Below, in pieces: positions 9,540 to 17,102 of a stretch of 40,029 nucleotides of DNA. Within the stretch, counting starts at the first letter, position 1. Every line of letters starts with the position of its first letter. The translations under genes were made by a program, and so were the position numbers. The DNA comes from Rhizobium sp. AQ_MP (GTDB taxonomy: Bacteria > Pseudomonadota > Alphaproteobacteria > Rhizobiales > Rhizobiaceae). The notes under the pieces were generated by a model. It did not search any database, was not told where the DNA came from, and saw only the letters and a program-made list of their open reading frames with translations. Where the stretch lies: contig NZ_JACJVI010000025.1 in assembly GCF_014237835.1 (NCBI RefSeq), positions 1 to 40,029 on the forward strand, given 5' to 3'.

Positions 9540-9597
9540 GTCAAACAATAATCACACCGGTCGACAAAAGGCCGGCAAGAAAGAAAGAAGCGGCGCC

Positions 9598-9849
9598 ATG
9601 GCGGAACGTTCTCAGAATCTCCAGGATCTATTCCTCAATACCGTTCGCAAGCAGAAGATTTCGCTGACGATCTTCCTGATCAACGGCGTCAAGCTCACCG
9701 GTGTTGTGACATCCTTCGACAATTTCTGTGTTCTCCTGCGTCGCGACGGCCACTCCCAGCTGGTCTACAAGCACGCCATCTCGACCATCATGCCGGGCCA
9801 GCCGATGTCGATGTTCGAGAGCGACGACGCCTCTTCCGGACAGGACTGA
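9598..9849 (+). CDS. hfq: RNA chaperone Hfq
   Basis: An 83-residue Sm-like protein that forms a hexameric ring and pairs small RNAs with mRNAs. The Sm1 motif runs through LQDLFLNTVRKQKISLTIFL and INGVKLTGVVTSFDNFCVLL; the Sm2 motif is the diagnostic YKHAISTIMP. The C-terminal tail is short and acidic, as usual in rhizobia. The start ATG follows a purine-rich stretch (AAGAAAGAAG). It is the 5' neighbour of hflX, as in most proteobacteria. Confidence 0.97.
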   Translation: MAERSQNLQDLFLNTVRKQKISLTIFLINGVKLTGVVTSFDNFCVLLRRDGHSQLVYKHAISTIMPGQPMSMFESDDASSGQD

Positions 9850-9916
9850 GATCATCACCAGCCGCGATACAAAGAACGAATCGATCATCCCGGAGAACGA
9901 AAAGCGCCGGGATGAC

Positions 9917-11251
9917 ATGCGGGCGCTCGTGCTCGTGCCCGTCCTGAAGCAGGCGAAGGCTCAAGCACTGCCTGAAGGGGCCCCGCCGGCCCCGAGCCGG
10001 TCCAACGAAGCACGTCTCGAAGAGGCGATCGGCCTTGCCCGTGCCATCGACCTCACCATCGTTCAGGGTTTGATCGTCACGGTCAGCCAGCCGCGCCCAG
10101 CGACCCTGCTCGGCACCGGCAAGATCGCCGAGGTCAAGGCACTGCTCGACGAGCATGACGCGGGCCTGGTGATCGTCGATCATCCGCTGACACCGGTTCA
10201 GCAGCGCAATCTCGAAAAGGAATGGGGCGCCAAGGTCATCGACCGAACTGGCCTCATCTTGGAAATCTTCGGCCGCCGCGCCTCCACCAAGGAAGGCACG
10301 CTGCAGGTCGAGCTTGCGCATCTCAACTACCAGAAGGGCCGTCTGGTCCGCTCCTGGACCCACCTTGAACGCCAGCGCGGCGGCGCGGGCTTCATGGGCG
10401 GTCCGGGTGAAACCCAGATCGAAGCCGACCGTCGGCAGTTGCAGGACAAGATCATCAAGCTCGAGCGCGAGCTTGAACAAGTGGTGCGCACCCGCCAGCT
10501 GCACCGCGCCAAGCGCCGCAAGGTGCCGCATCCGATCGTCGCACTCGTCGGCTACACCAATGCCGGCAAGTCGACGCTGTTCAACCGCATCACCGGTGCG
10601 GGCGTGCTCGCCGAAGACATGCTGTTTGCGACGCTTGATCCGACCCTGCGCCGCATGAAGCTGCCGCATGGCCGCACCGTGATCATGTCCGACACCGTCG
10701 GTTTCATCTCCGACCTGCCGACCCACCTCGTCGCCGCCTTCCGTGCCACGCTCGAAGAGGTGCTCGAAGCCGATCTCATCCTGCATGTCCGCGACATGTC
10801 GGATCCCGATAACGGTGCCCAGTCGGCAGATGTCCTGCGCATCCTCGACGATCTCGGCATTGACGAGAAGGAGCGCTCCGAGCGCATCCTCGAAGTCTGG
10901 AACAAGATCGACCGGCTCGACCCGGAAAACCATGACGGCCTGCTGCGAAAGGCGGCCGGCCGCGAGAATGTCCTGCCCGTTTCCGCCATCAGCGGCGAGG
11001 GCGTCGATACCCTGCTTGACGTCATCTCGCAGCGCCTCTCTGGCGTCCTGACCGAGGCCAGGATCACCATTCCCGCCGACAAGCACGCGGTGATCTCCTG
11101 GCTCTATGAAAACGCCGTCGTCAGCGACCGCGAGGACCACGAAGACGGCTCCGTCAGCCTCGACCTGCGCCTGACAGACCGCCAGGCCCAGGAACTCGAA
11201 CGCAAGCTCGGCGGCCTGCGGCCCGCGCCGAAGGAAGACTGGGAGCGGTAA
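9917..11251 (+). CDS. hflX: GTPase HflX (ribosome rescue/splitting)
   Basis: A 444-residue GTPase from this start; it binds 50S subunits and splits stalled ribosomes. The N-terminal HflX domain includes LLGTGKIAEVKALL, VIVDHPLTPVQQRNLE, and the glycine-rich RQRGGAGFMGGPGETQIE. The G domain has G1 GYTNAGKST, G3 DTVGFISDLP and G4 NKID. The frame is open back through hfq: directly after the hfq stop it reads IITSRDTKNESII, which looks like a plausible rhizobial HflX N-terminus, but no ATG, GTG or TTG lies between 9731 and 9917. ATG 9917 is therefore the first canonical start outside hfq; another in-frame ATG is at 9728, inside hfq. Exact start uncertain; identity secure. Confidence 0.93.
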   Translation: MRALVLVPVLKQAKAQALPEGAPPAPSRSNEARLEEAIGLARAIDLTIVQGLIVTVSQPRPATLLGTGKIAEVKALLDEHDAGLVIVDHPLTPVQQRNLEKEWGAKVIDRTGLILEIFGRRASTKEGTLQVELAHLNYQKGRLVRSWTHLERQRGGAGFMGGPGETQIEADRRQLQDKIIKLERELEQVVRTRQLHRAKRRKVPHPIVALVGYTNAGKSTLFNRITGAGVLAEDMLFATLDPTLRRMKLPHGRTVIMSDTVGFISDLPTHLVAAFRATLEEVLEADLILHVRDMSDPDNGAQSADVLRILDDLGIDEKERSERILEVWNKIDRLDPENHDGLLRKAAGRENVLPVSAISGEGVDTLLDVISQRLSGVLTEARITIPADKHAVISWLYENAVVSDREDHEDGSVSLDLRLTDRQAQELERKLGGLRPAPKEDWER

Positions 11252-11265
11252 GCTCCCTCTAATCC

Positions 11266-11283
11266 TGTTGATCCAGGTCAACC
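11266..11283. promoter_or_regulatory. Weak PpsR-like half-operator
   Basis: TGT, twelve bases, then ACC, containing the perfect inverted arms GTTGA and TCAAC. It is one base off the TGT-N12-ACA PpsR/CrtJ consensus and lies 17 bases upstream of the perfect match at 11301-11318. PpsR/CrtJ often binds paired sites. Assignment as a second site is inference. Confidence 0.3.
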
Positions 11284-11298
11284 GATCGCCCCACAAGA

Positions 11299-11320
11299 TG
11301 TGTCAACTTTTGTTTACACA
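11299..11320. promoter_or_regulatory. PpsR/CrtJ-type operator in front of bchE
   Basis: An imperfect palindrome with arms TGTGTCAAC and GTTTACACA around TTTT, matching at 8 of 9 positions. It contains an exact TGT-N12-ACA at 11301-11318, the consensus bound by the photosynthesis repressor PpsR/CrtJ in purple bacteria. It ends only four bases before the bchE ribosome-binding site GGGAGG, a position where a bound repressor would block transcription. The ppsR gene is not in the window. Confidence 0.65.
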
Positions 11321-11334
11321 CACGGGAGGTGGTC

Positions 11335-12960
11335 ATGCGCGTCGTCTTCATCCATCCGAACTATCATTCCGGCGGCGCCGAGATTGCCGGCAATTGGCCG
11401 CCCGCCTGGGTCGCCTATCTCGGCGGCGCGCTGAAGTCTGCTGGCTTCACCGACATCCATTTCCTCGATGCCATGACCAATGACATGACCGAGGACCGGC
11501 TGCGCGAGGAATTGCGCCGCCTGCAGCCGGATTTGATCGGCTGCACCGCGATCACCCCGTCGATCTACATGGCCGAGCGCTGCCTGGAGATCGCGAAAGA
11601 GGTCTGCCCCCAGGCGCTGCGGGTCCTCGGCGGCATTCATGCCACCTTCATGTACCAGCAGGTCTTGACCGAGGCGCCCTACATTGACGTCATCGTCCGT
11701 GGCGAGGGCGAGGAGATCATCGTCGAACTCGCCCACGCCTTTGCCGCCGGCAACTGGAAGGAGGCGAGGGCAGGGATCAGGGGCCTCGCCTATATCACCG
11801 ACGACGGCAAGATCATCGCGACGCCAGCGGCCCCCACCGTCAAGAATTTCGATGCCGTCGAACCGGATTGGACGCTGCTCGAATGGGAAAAATACATCTA
11901 CGTGCCGCTTGGCGTCAGGGTCGCGATCCCGAATATGGCGCGTGGCTGTCCCTTCACCTGCTCCTTCTGCTCGCAATGGAAGTTCTGGCGCGACTATCGC
12001 ATCCGTGATCCGAAGAAGGTGGTCGACGAGATCGAAAAGCTGGTCAACGACCACCAGGTCGGCTTCTTTATCCTGGCCGACGAGGAACCCACCATCAACC
12101 GCAAGAAGTTCATCGCCTTCTGCGAGGAACTGATCGCCCGCGGCCTGCCGGACAAGGTCAAATGGGGCATCAACACCCGCGTCACCGACATTATCAGAGA
12201 CGAGGAATATCTGGCCCTCTATCGCAAGGCCGGCCTCGTGCATGTCTCGCTCGGCACGGAGGCCGCCGCGCAGCTGAAACTCGACCGATTCAACAAGGAA
12301 ACCAAGGTTGCCGAGAACAAGAAAGCGATCCGTCTGCTGCGCGAAGCGGACATCTTCACCGAGGCACAATTCATCGTTGGTCTTGAGAATGAGACGGCGG
12401 AGACGCTGGAGGAAACCTATCGCATGGCGCGCGACTGGAACCCGGATCTCGCCAACTGGGCCATGTATACGCCCTGGCCCTTCTCGCCGCTCTTCCAGGA
12501 GTTGGGTGACAAGGTCGAGATCTTCGACTTCTCGAAATACAATTTCGTGACGCCGATCATGAAGCCGGATGCCATGGACCGTGCCGAATTGCTCGACCGT
12601 GTGATGAACAATTACCGCCGCTTCTACATGATCAAAGCGCTTTTCCATTACCCCTGGCGCGGCAAGGGTTTTCGCCGCCGCTATCTGCTCGGCTGCCTCA
12701 AGGCCTTCATGAAGGCTGGCTTCGAGCGCAAGTTCTACGATCTCGGCAAGCACAATTACTGGGGCCCACAATCGAAGGAAAAGATCGATTTCGGCTTCGA
12801 CATGAGCCGCAAGATCGCACCCGCCCAGATGGCCGACTGGCAGGCGGCCTCCGACCGCGCCAGTCAGCTGCGTGCCCGCAAGGCAGGCGAGGCGGAAGAG
12901 GCACGAACGCCCGTCATGGCCTGTGGCGGAGGGCCGGAGAGCCACGATGCCCACGTCTGA
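11335..12960 (+). CDS. bchE: Anaerobic Mg-protoporphyrin IX monomethyl ester cyclase BchE
   Basis: A 541-residue B12-dependent radical SAM enzyme that closes the isocyclic ring of bacteriochlorophyll, taking oxygen from water. The N-terminal cobalamin-binding-like domain starts MRVVFIHPNYHSGGAEI and includes VLGGIHATF and VRGEGEEII. The radical-SAM [4Fe-4S] motif is RGCPFTCSFCSQW with Cys205, Cys209 and Cys212. YTPWPFSPLF and the basic C-terminal part also fit BchE rather than generic B12-radical SAM proteins. The ATG at 11335 has GGGAGG 6-11 bases upstream; a GTG at 11329 overlaps that site and is less likely. It overlaps bchJ by 14 bases. bchE-bchJ order is the same as in Rhodobacter photosynthesis clusters, but here the pair stands alone in rhizobial core genes. 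By eye the codon use is as GC-rich as its neighbours. Confidence 0.88.
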   Translation: MRVVFIHPNYHSGGAEIAGNWPPAWVAYLGGALKSAGFTDIHFLDAMTNDMTEDRLREELRRLQPDLIGCTAITPSIYMAERCLEIAKEVCPQALRVLGGIHATFMYQQVLTEAPYIDVIVRGEGEEIIVELAHAFAAGNWKEARAGIRGLAYITDDGKIIATPAAPTVKNFDAVEPDWTLLEWEKYIYVPLGVRVAIPNMARGCPFTCSFCSQWKFWRDYRIRDPKKVVDEIEKLVNDHQVGFFILADEEPTINRKKFIAFCEELIARGLPDKVKWGINTRVTDIIRDEEYLALYRKAGLVHVSLGTEAAAQLKLDRFNKETKVAENKKAIRLLREADIFTEAQFIVGLENETAETLEETYRMARDWNPDLANWAMYTPWPFSPLFQELGDKVEIFDFSKYNFVTPIMKPDAMDRAELLDRVMNNYRRFYMIKALFHYPWRGKGFRRRYLLGCLKAFMKAGFERKFYDLGKHNYWGPQSKEKIDFGFDMSRKIAPAQMADWQAASDRASQLRARKAGEAEEARTPVMACGGGPESHDAHV

Positions 12961-13606
12961 CCGCGGACTGACACGGCTGTTCGCCGACGCCGAGCGACCG
13001 GAAACGCCTCTGGCTCGTCCGCCAGCCCGTATCGGTCCGAACGCGATCATCCAGACAGGCCAGGCCCTGTCCGCCCTCTATGGGCCTGGTGCCGCACGTC
13101 TGATTTTCGAGGCAGCCGGGTTAGGGCGATACATCGGTGTTCTGCCGACGACGATGATAGACGAGCGCGAACCCGTGGCGCTCTTTGCCGCCATCCAGGC
13201 GACGCTCCCTGCCGCCGAGGCCGACCGCGTCTTGGCCGAGGCCGGGCATCGCACGGGGCACTACATCATGGAAAATCGCATCCCGCCACTCGCGCGGCAG
13301 ATCCTGCCGAAGCTGCCGCCCGGGCTGTCCTCGCGACTTCTCGTATCCGCCATTGCCCGCCACGCCTGGACCTTTGCCGGCAGCGGCCGCTTTGAGGGCC
13401 GGGTGACCGGATGGAAACGCCCGGTGGTGACATTGGTCATCGCCGCGAACCCACTGGCCACAGCCGGTTGCCCTTGGCACGGTGCAGTCTTCCAGCGGCT
13501 GTTTGCGAGCCTGTGCGGTAATGTGGGATCGGTCCGGCACAGTCAGTGCTGCGCCCGTGGGGACGGCTTTTGCGTCACCCAGCTTAGTCTGGCTCCGATA
13601 CCATAA
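12947..13606 (+). CDS. bchJ: Bacteriochlorophyll 4-vinyl reductase-type protein BchJ
   Basis: A 219-residue protein with a V4R (4-vinyl reductase) domain in its C-terminal half, including AGCPWHGAVFQRLFASL and the cysteine-rich SQCCARGDGFC, which may bind a metal. BchJ was first named as 8-vinyl reductase of (bacterio)chlorophyll synthesis. Later work assigns that reaction mainly to BciA/BciB or chlorophyllide reductase, and treats BchJ as a tetrapyrrole-binding helper, so its exact role is open. The start ATG lies in the bchE end after GGAG, showing translational coupling. Length agrees with Rhodobacter BchJ (just over 210 residues). It ends 30 bases before the convergent mazG end. Confidence 0.83.
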   Translation: MPTSDRGLTRLFADAERPETPLARPPARIGPNAIIQTGQALSALYGPGAARLIFEAAGLGRYIGVLPTTMIDEREPVALFAAIQATLPAAEADRVLAEAGHRTGHYIMENRIPPLARQILPKLPPGLSSRLLVSAIARHAWTFAGSGRFEGRVTGWKRPVVTLVIAANPLATAGCPWHGAVFQRLFASLCGNVGSVRHSQCCARGDGFCVTQLSLAPIP

Positions 13607-13626
13607 CGGTGGTCGCAGGCGCATCC

Positions 13627-13646
13627 GGGCAGGTGTCTACCTGCCC
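13627..13646. terminator. Hairpin between converging bchJ and mazG
   Basis: A perfect 8-base-pair stem, GGGCAGGT/ACCTGCCC, with a four-base loop straddles the mazG stop codon. There is no U-run on either strand, so it is at best a weak or factor-assisted terminator. Confidence 0.35.
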
Positions 13647-14455
13647 TTCGCCGCCTGCCAAAGCGCTTCCATCCGTTCCAGCGACGCGCCCTCCAACGTC
13701 TCACCTGATGCTTGAAGAGCAGTCTCTATATAGCTGAATCGGTTTCGAAACTTCGTGTTTGTTCCGCGCAGGGCCTGCTCCGGTTCTGCGCCCACATGCC
13801 GGCCGATATTCACAAGCGCGAAGATCAGGTCGCCGAGTTCGTCCTTGACCTTGTGCGGCCGGTTTTCGGCCAGCGCCTCGCGCAATTCGCCGATCTCCTC
13901 CTCGATCTTGTCGAGGATGGGGGCGGCCTCCGACCAGTCGAAACCGACCTTGGCCGCACGCTCCTGCAGCTTCAGCGCTTCGGTGAGTGCCGGAAAGGAC
14001 CGCTGAACCGAGCCGAGATAGCCGGTGTCGGGATCGGCGGCCGAACCGCGGGCCGCACGGCGTGCGAGACGTTCGGCCTTTTCCTGCTGCTTGATCTTGT
14101 CCCACTGCGCCTTGACCGCCTCCGGCGTATCGGCATCGGAGCGGGCAAACACATGCGGGTGACGGCGGATCATCTTGTGGGTAATTGCCTCGACCACGTC
14201 GCCGAAGGAGAACAGGCCTTCCTCCTCGGCGATCCGGGCATGGAAGACCACCTGCAGCAACAGGTCGCCCAGTTCCTCGCAGAGATCATCCGGATCCTTG
14301 CGCTCGATGGCGTCGGCCACCTCATAGGCCTCCTCGATCGTATAGGGTTTGATCGTCTCGAAAGTCTGGACAATGTCCCAGGGGCAACCCGTCTCGGGCT
14401 GGCGCAGCGCCGCCATGATCTCGAGCAGGCGGTTGATATCGGTGGAGGCTTCCAT
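13637..14455 (-). CDS. mazG: Nucleoside triphosphate pyrophosphohydrolase MazG
   Basis: A 272-residue all-alpha NTP pyrophosphatase that cleans the nucleotide pool by hydrolysing NTPs to NMPs. It has the usual two MazG repeats. The first opens RQPETGCPWD and carries the Mg-binding EEAYEVADAI and CEELGDLLLQVVFHAR. The second has EEEIGELREAL and KDELGDLIFALVNIGRH. The start MEASTDINRLLEIM was preferred to an upstream in-frame ATG at 14536 because it matches family N-termini and has AGGACC close by. In other rhizobia, as I recall, mazG lies near hflX; here bchEJ sits between them. Confidence 0.94.
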   Translation of the reverse strand: MEASTDINRLLEIMAALRQPETGCPWDIVQTFETIKPYTIEEAYEVADAIERKDPDDLCEELGDLLLQVVFHARIAEEEGLFSFGDVVEAITHKMIRRHPHVFARSDADTPEAVKAQWDKIKQQEKAERLARRAARGSAADPDTGYLGSVQRSFPALTEALKLQERAAKVGFDWSEAAPILDKIEEEIGELREALAENRPHKVKDELGDLIFALVNIGRHVGAEPEQALRGTNTKFRNRFSYIETALQASGETLEGASLERMEALWQAAKGR

Positions 14456-14474
14456 GATGGTCCTGTCTGATCGC

Positions 14475-15062
14475 TCAGTTGAGCGGAATGTCGTTTTCAC
14501 CCTTGGACGACTGGTATGCGTCCGAAAGGCGGTCATATTCCGTCTTGATCCGGCTGACCTGCTCGAAAAGTGCGGGGCGTTCGGCGTCGTCAGCAGAGGC
14601 CACCATTTCGATCATCGCATGGCTGAGCCAGAAGGCGTTTTGCCGCCGATAGCCACCGGGTTCGAGGCCAAAGACCTCCTTGAGGATCTTCAGGTCATGC
14701 GGGATGGCAAAGGCGTCGCGGCTATCTTCATGGCTGAAGAAATAGTAGAAATTGTCGAATCCGGCCCAGGTGATCGCCGACATGCACATGGTGCAGGGTT
14801 CGTGCGTCGACAGAAAGATCAGGTCCCGGGTGTTGGGGCGCTCGCCCCGCTCGTAGAAGCGTTTCAGAGTATGGACTTCGCCATGCCAGAGCGGGTTTTC
14901 CAGCTCGTTGTTGGTTTCGGCGAGAACGAGCGACAGGTCCGACTTGCGAAGGATCGCGGCGCCGAAGACCTTGTTGCCGGCCGCAACACCCTTGGCCGTC
15001 AGCGGCAAGATGTCGTGTTCGATCACGTCGAGCAGTCTACGGGTCAATTCGGGTGAGGTCAT
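14475..15062 (-). CDS. Zinc-dependent nucleoside/cytidine-type deaminase
   Basis: A 195-residue member of the cytidine deaminase-like superfamily. The zinc site is WHGEVHTL (His60 ligand, Glu62 proton shuttle) with HEPCTMCMSAITWAG (Cys90 and Cys93). The 28-residue spacing and the SxxEPCxMC context fit the nucleoside/guanine/tRNA-adenosine deaminase branch, but the C-terminal extension (about 80 residues after the PCxxC) does not match TadA, and the substrate cannot be named. The start MTSPELTRRLLDVI was chosen as the first family-like methionine. The gene ends 20 bases before the mazG start, so the two probably share a transcript. Confidence 0.8.
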   Translation of the reverse strand: MTSPELTRRLLDVIEHDILPLTAKGVAAGNKVFGAAILRKSDLSLVLAETNNELENPLWHGEVHTLKRFYERGERPNTRDLIFLSTHEPCTMCMSAITWAGFDNFYYFFSHEDSRDAFAIPHDLKILKEVFGLEPGGYRRQNAFWLSHAMIEMVASADDAERPALFEQVSRIKTEYDRLSDAYQSSKGENDIPLN

Positions 15063-15328
15063 CTGGTGCTGCTCCGCTGTTATGCGCTGCAATCCTATCG
15101 CTTGCAGAACCGGCGCTGAAAGTGAAATGATGCTCTGTCTCCAACTTTTTCCGGCACATGGAGCGTCCTGATCCCGGACGAGGGATCTGAGCACCGGCCG
15201 GTGAGTTTTGCTCGCATCGGCAGGGGGACTAGGACAGAAATACGCAAGGTGCGGGGCGAAGGGATTCCTGTTTCTTCAATTCTTAAACCTGAAACGCGAT
15301 AGTGCAGCATTCTGGCATCGGATGATTC

Positions 15329-16771
15329 ATGGCGCAGCAGGACAAACAGCTTTCGGTCTTTCCGGCCTTCTTCAAGGTCGAGAACGAGGTCGCCGCCGTT
15401 TTTGGAAACGGTGACGAGGCCTATGCCAAGGCGCGCCTGCTCAAGAACACCGAGGCCCGCATCGTCGCCTATGCCGATGCCCCGGAAGCCGACTACGCTG
15501 CCTTCCTCTCGGCAAACGCCATCGAGCAGGTCGCCGAGCCTTTTGATCCTTCACAGGTGGTCGGCGCGCGTCTGGTCTTCGCCGCAACGGGCGAGGGCGC
15601 TCTCGACCGCGAGATCGTGACCGCCGCCCGCGCCGCCCGGATCCCTGCCAATGCCGTGGATCAGCCCGACTGGTGCGATTTCTACACGCCGGCGCTCGTC
15701 AACCGTGCGCCCATCGCCGTTGCCATCGGCACCGAAGGCGTTGGCCCGGTTCTCGCCCAGATGATCCGCGCCGACATCGATCGCCTTCTGCCGCGCTCGC
15801 TCGGCAAGCTCGGGCGCCTTGCCAATTCCTACCGCCGCGCCGTTGATCGCCTTGTGCCACGCGGAGCGCCGCGCCGGTTGTTCTGGCGCGATTTCTTCAA
15901 GGGCAAGGTCGCCGATCACGTCGAGGCGGACGAGATCAGCCTGGCCCGCCGTGAAGCTACCCGCCTGCTGAAGGGCGTTGCTGCAGATCGCGTCGAAGGC
16001 CGCGTTTTCCTCGTCGGTGCCGGCCCGGGCGCCGAAGACCTGCTGACGCTGCGCGCCCATCGCCTGATGATGGAATGCGATGTCATCGTGTATGACGCGC
16101 TGGTGCCGCGTGAAGTGGTCGATATGGGCCGCCGTGATGCGGAGCGCATTCCGGTTGGCAAGCGCAAGGGCTGTCATTCCAAGTCGCAGAGCGAAATCAA
16201 TGCGTTGCTCGTCGAGCTTGGCCATGCCGGCAAGCGTGTCGTCCGTCTGAAGTCGGGTGATCCACTGGTCTTTGGTCGTGCCGGCGAAGAGATGGCAGCA
16301 CTCCGCGATGCGGGCATTGCCTACGAGATTGTCCCTGGTGTGACCTCGGCACTCGCCGCCGCCGCAGACTTCGAACTGCCGCTGACGCTGCGCGGCGTGT
16401 CCTCGTCGCTGGTCTTCACGACCGGCCACGATTTGCAGGGTAATGTGCTGCCGGATTGGGCGCGGCTTGCGCTGTCGGGCGCAACCGTTGCCGTCTATAT
16501 GGGCCGCACGGTCGCCGCCTCCGTCGCCGAGCGTCTGATGGCGGGCGGCCTCGCCGAGGACACGACGGTTGCCGTCGTCGAGAATGCCGGGCGTCGCGAC
16601 AGCCGTCTGCTGCACGGCACGCTCAAGGAATTGCCGGGACTGGAGGCTCGTACCGAGCTAACCGGCCCGGTCATGGTCATTATCGGCGACGCGGTCGCCG
16701 GCGCCGATTTCAGCCGCTCCGAACCGTTGGGTGCGCGCGTGACGGCAGAACTGGAAATTGCGAGGAACTGA
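15329..16771 (+). CDS. cysG: Siroheme synthase CysG (uroporphyrinogen methylase/dehydrogenase/ferrochelatase)
   Basis: A 480-residue fused enzyme. The N-terminal half (1-220) is the precorrin-2 dehydrogenase/ferrochelatase part; its usual NAD loop is here FFKVENEVAAVFGNGDEA, with later VFAATGEGALDREI. The C-terminal half is the SAM-dependent uroporphyrinogen III methyltransferase, with VFLVGAGPGAEDLLTLRAH, VRLKSGDPLVFGRAGEE and YEIVPGVTSALAAAA. It makes siroheme, the cofactor of the CysI encoded two genes downstream. The 266-base gap upstream, shared with the divergent deaminase gene, should contain the promoter, but I see no clear box or riboswitch there. The cys genes that follow are nearly contiguous. 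Confidence 0.95.
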   Translation: MAQQDKQLSVFPAFFKVENEVAAVFGNGDEAYAKARLLKNTEARIVAYADAPEADYAAFLSANAIEQVAEPFDPSQVVGARLVFAATGEGALDREIVTAARAARIPANAVDQPDWCDFYTPALVNRAPIAVAIGTEGVGPVLAQMIRADIDRLLPRSLGKLGRLANSYRRAVDRLVPRGAPRRLFWRDFFKGKVADHVEADEISLARREATRLLKGVAADRVEGRVFLVGAGPGAEDLLTLRAHRLMMECDVIVYDALVPREVVDMGRRDAERIPVGKRKGCHSKSQSEINALLVELGHAGKRVVRLKSGDPLVFGRAGEEMAALRDAGIAYEIVPGVTSALAAAADFELPLTLRGVSSSLVFTTGHDLQGNVLPDWARLALSGATVAVYMGRTVAASVAERLMAGGLAEDTTVAVVENAGRRDSRLLHGTLKELPGLEARTELTGPVMVIIGDAVAGADFSRSEPLGARVTAELEIARN

Positions 16772-16772
16772 C

Positions 16773-17087
16773 ATGGCAGACAAAGTCTTGACCGCCAACC
16801 GCCTGACCGACGGCATCGCCGTCTGGCTCGATGCCAATGGCCAGTGGACCGAGCGTCTGCAGGAAGCTTTCGTAGCGCGTCATGCCGAGGCAGTCGAAGC
16901 GCTGGAAACCGCCGGCAAGCAGGCCTTCGCCAGCAATCTCGTCGTTGATGTCAATGTCATCGAGATCGAAGAAAAGGATGGCAAGCTGCGCCCCTTGCGC
17001 CTGCGCGAGCGCATTCGTGCGGAAGGCCCCACCATTGCATATGCAGAGGGTCACGGTTATGCCGACCCGGCATTCATCGCCGCTTGA
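16773..17087 (+). CDS. DUF2849 small protein of the sulfite-reductase operon
   Basis: A 104-residue soluble protein, MADKVLTANRLTDGIAVWLD at the start. This family is found almost only between cysG and cysI in alphaproteobacteria, which suggests an accessory role in sulfite reduction. No cysteine or catalytic motif is visible. It starts one base after the cysG stop and ends 15 bases before cysI, so it is certainly in the same operon. Confidence 0.88.
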   Translation: MADKVLTANRLTDGIAVWLDANGQWTERLQEAFVARHAEAVEALETAGKQAFASNLVVDVNVIEIEEKDGKLRPLRLRERIRAEGPTIAYAEGHGYADPAFIAA

Positions 17088-17102
17088 GGCTTGAGGTAAG
17101 AC

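Noticed and set aside
11314..13050. Long minus-strand open frame antisense to bchE (about 578 codons), and a similar one antisense to hflX (9788-11296)
   Set aside because: They mirror the codon pattern of the real plus-strand genes. Their predicted proteins are rich in Asp, His and Arg with no family motif, as expected from GC-rich antisense frames.
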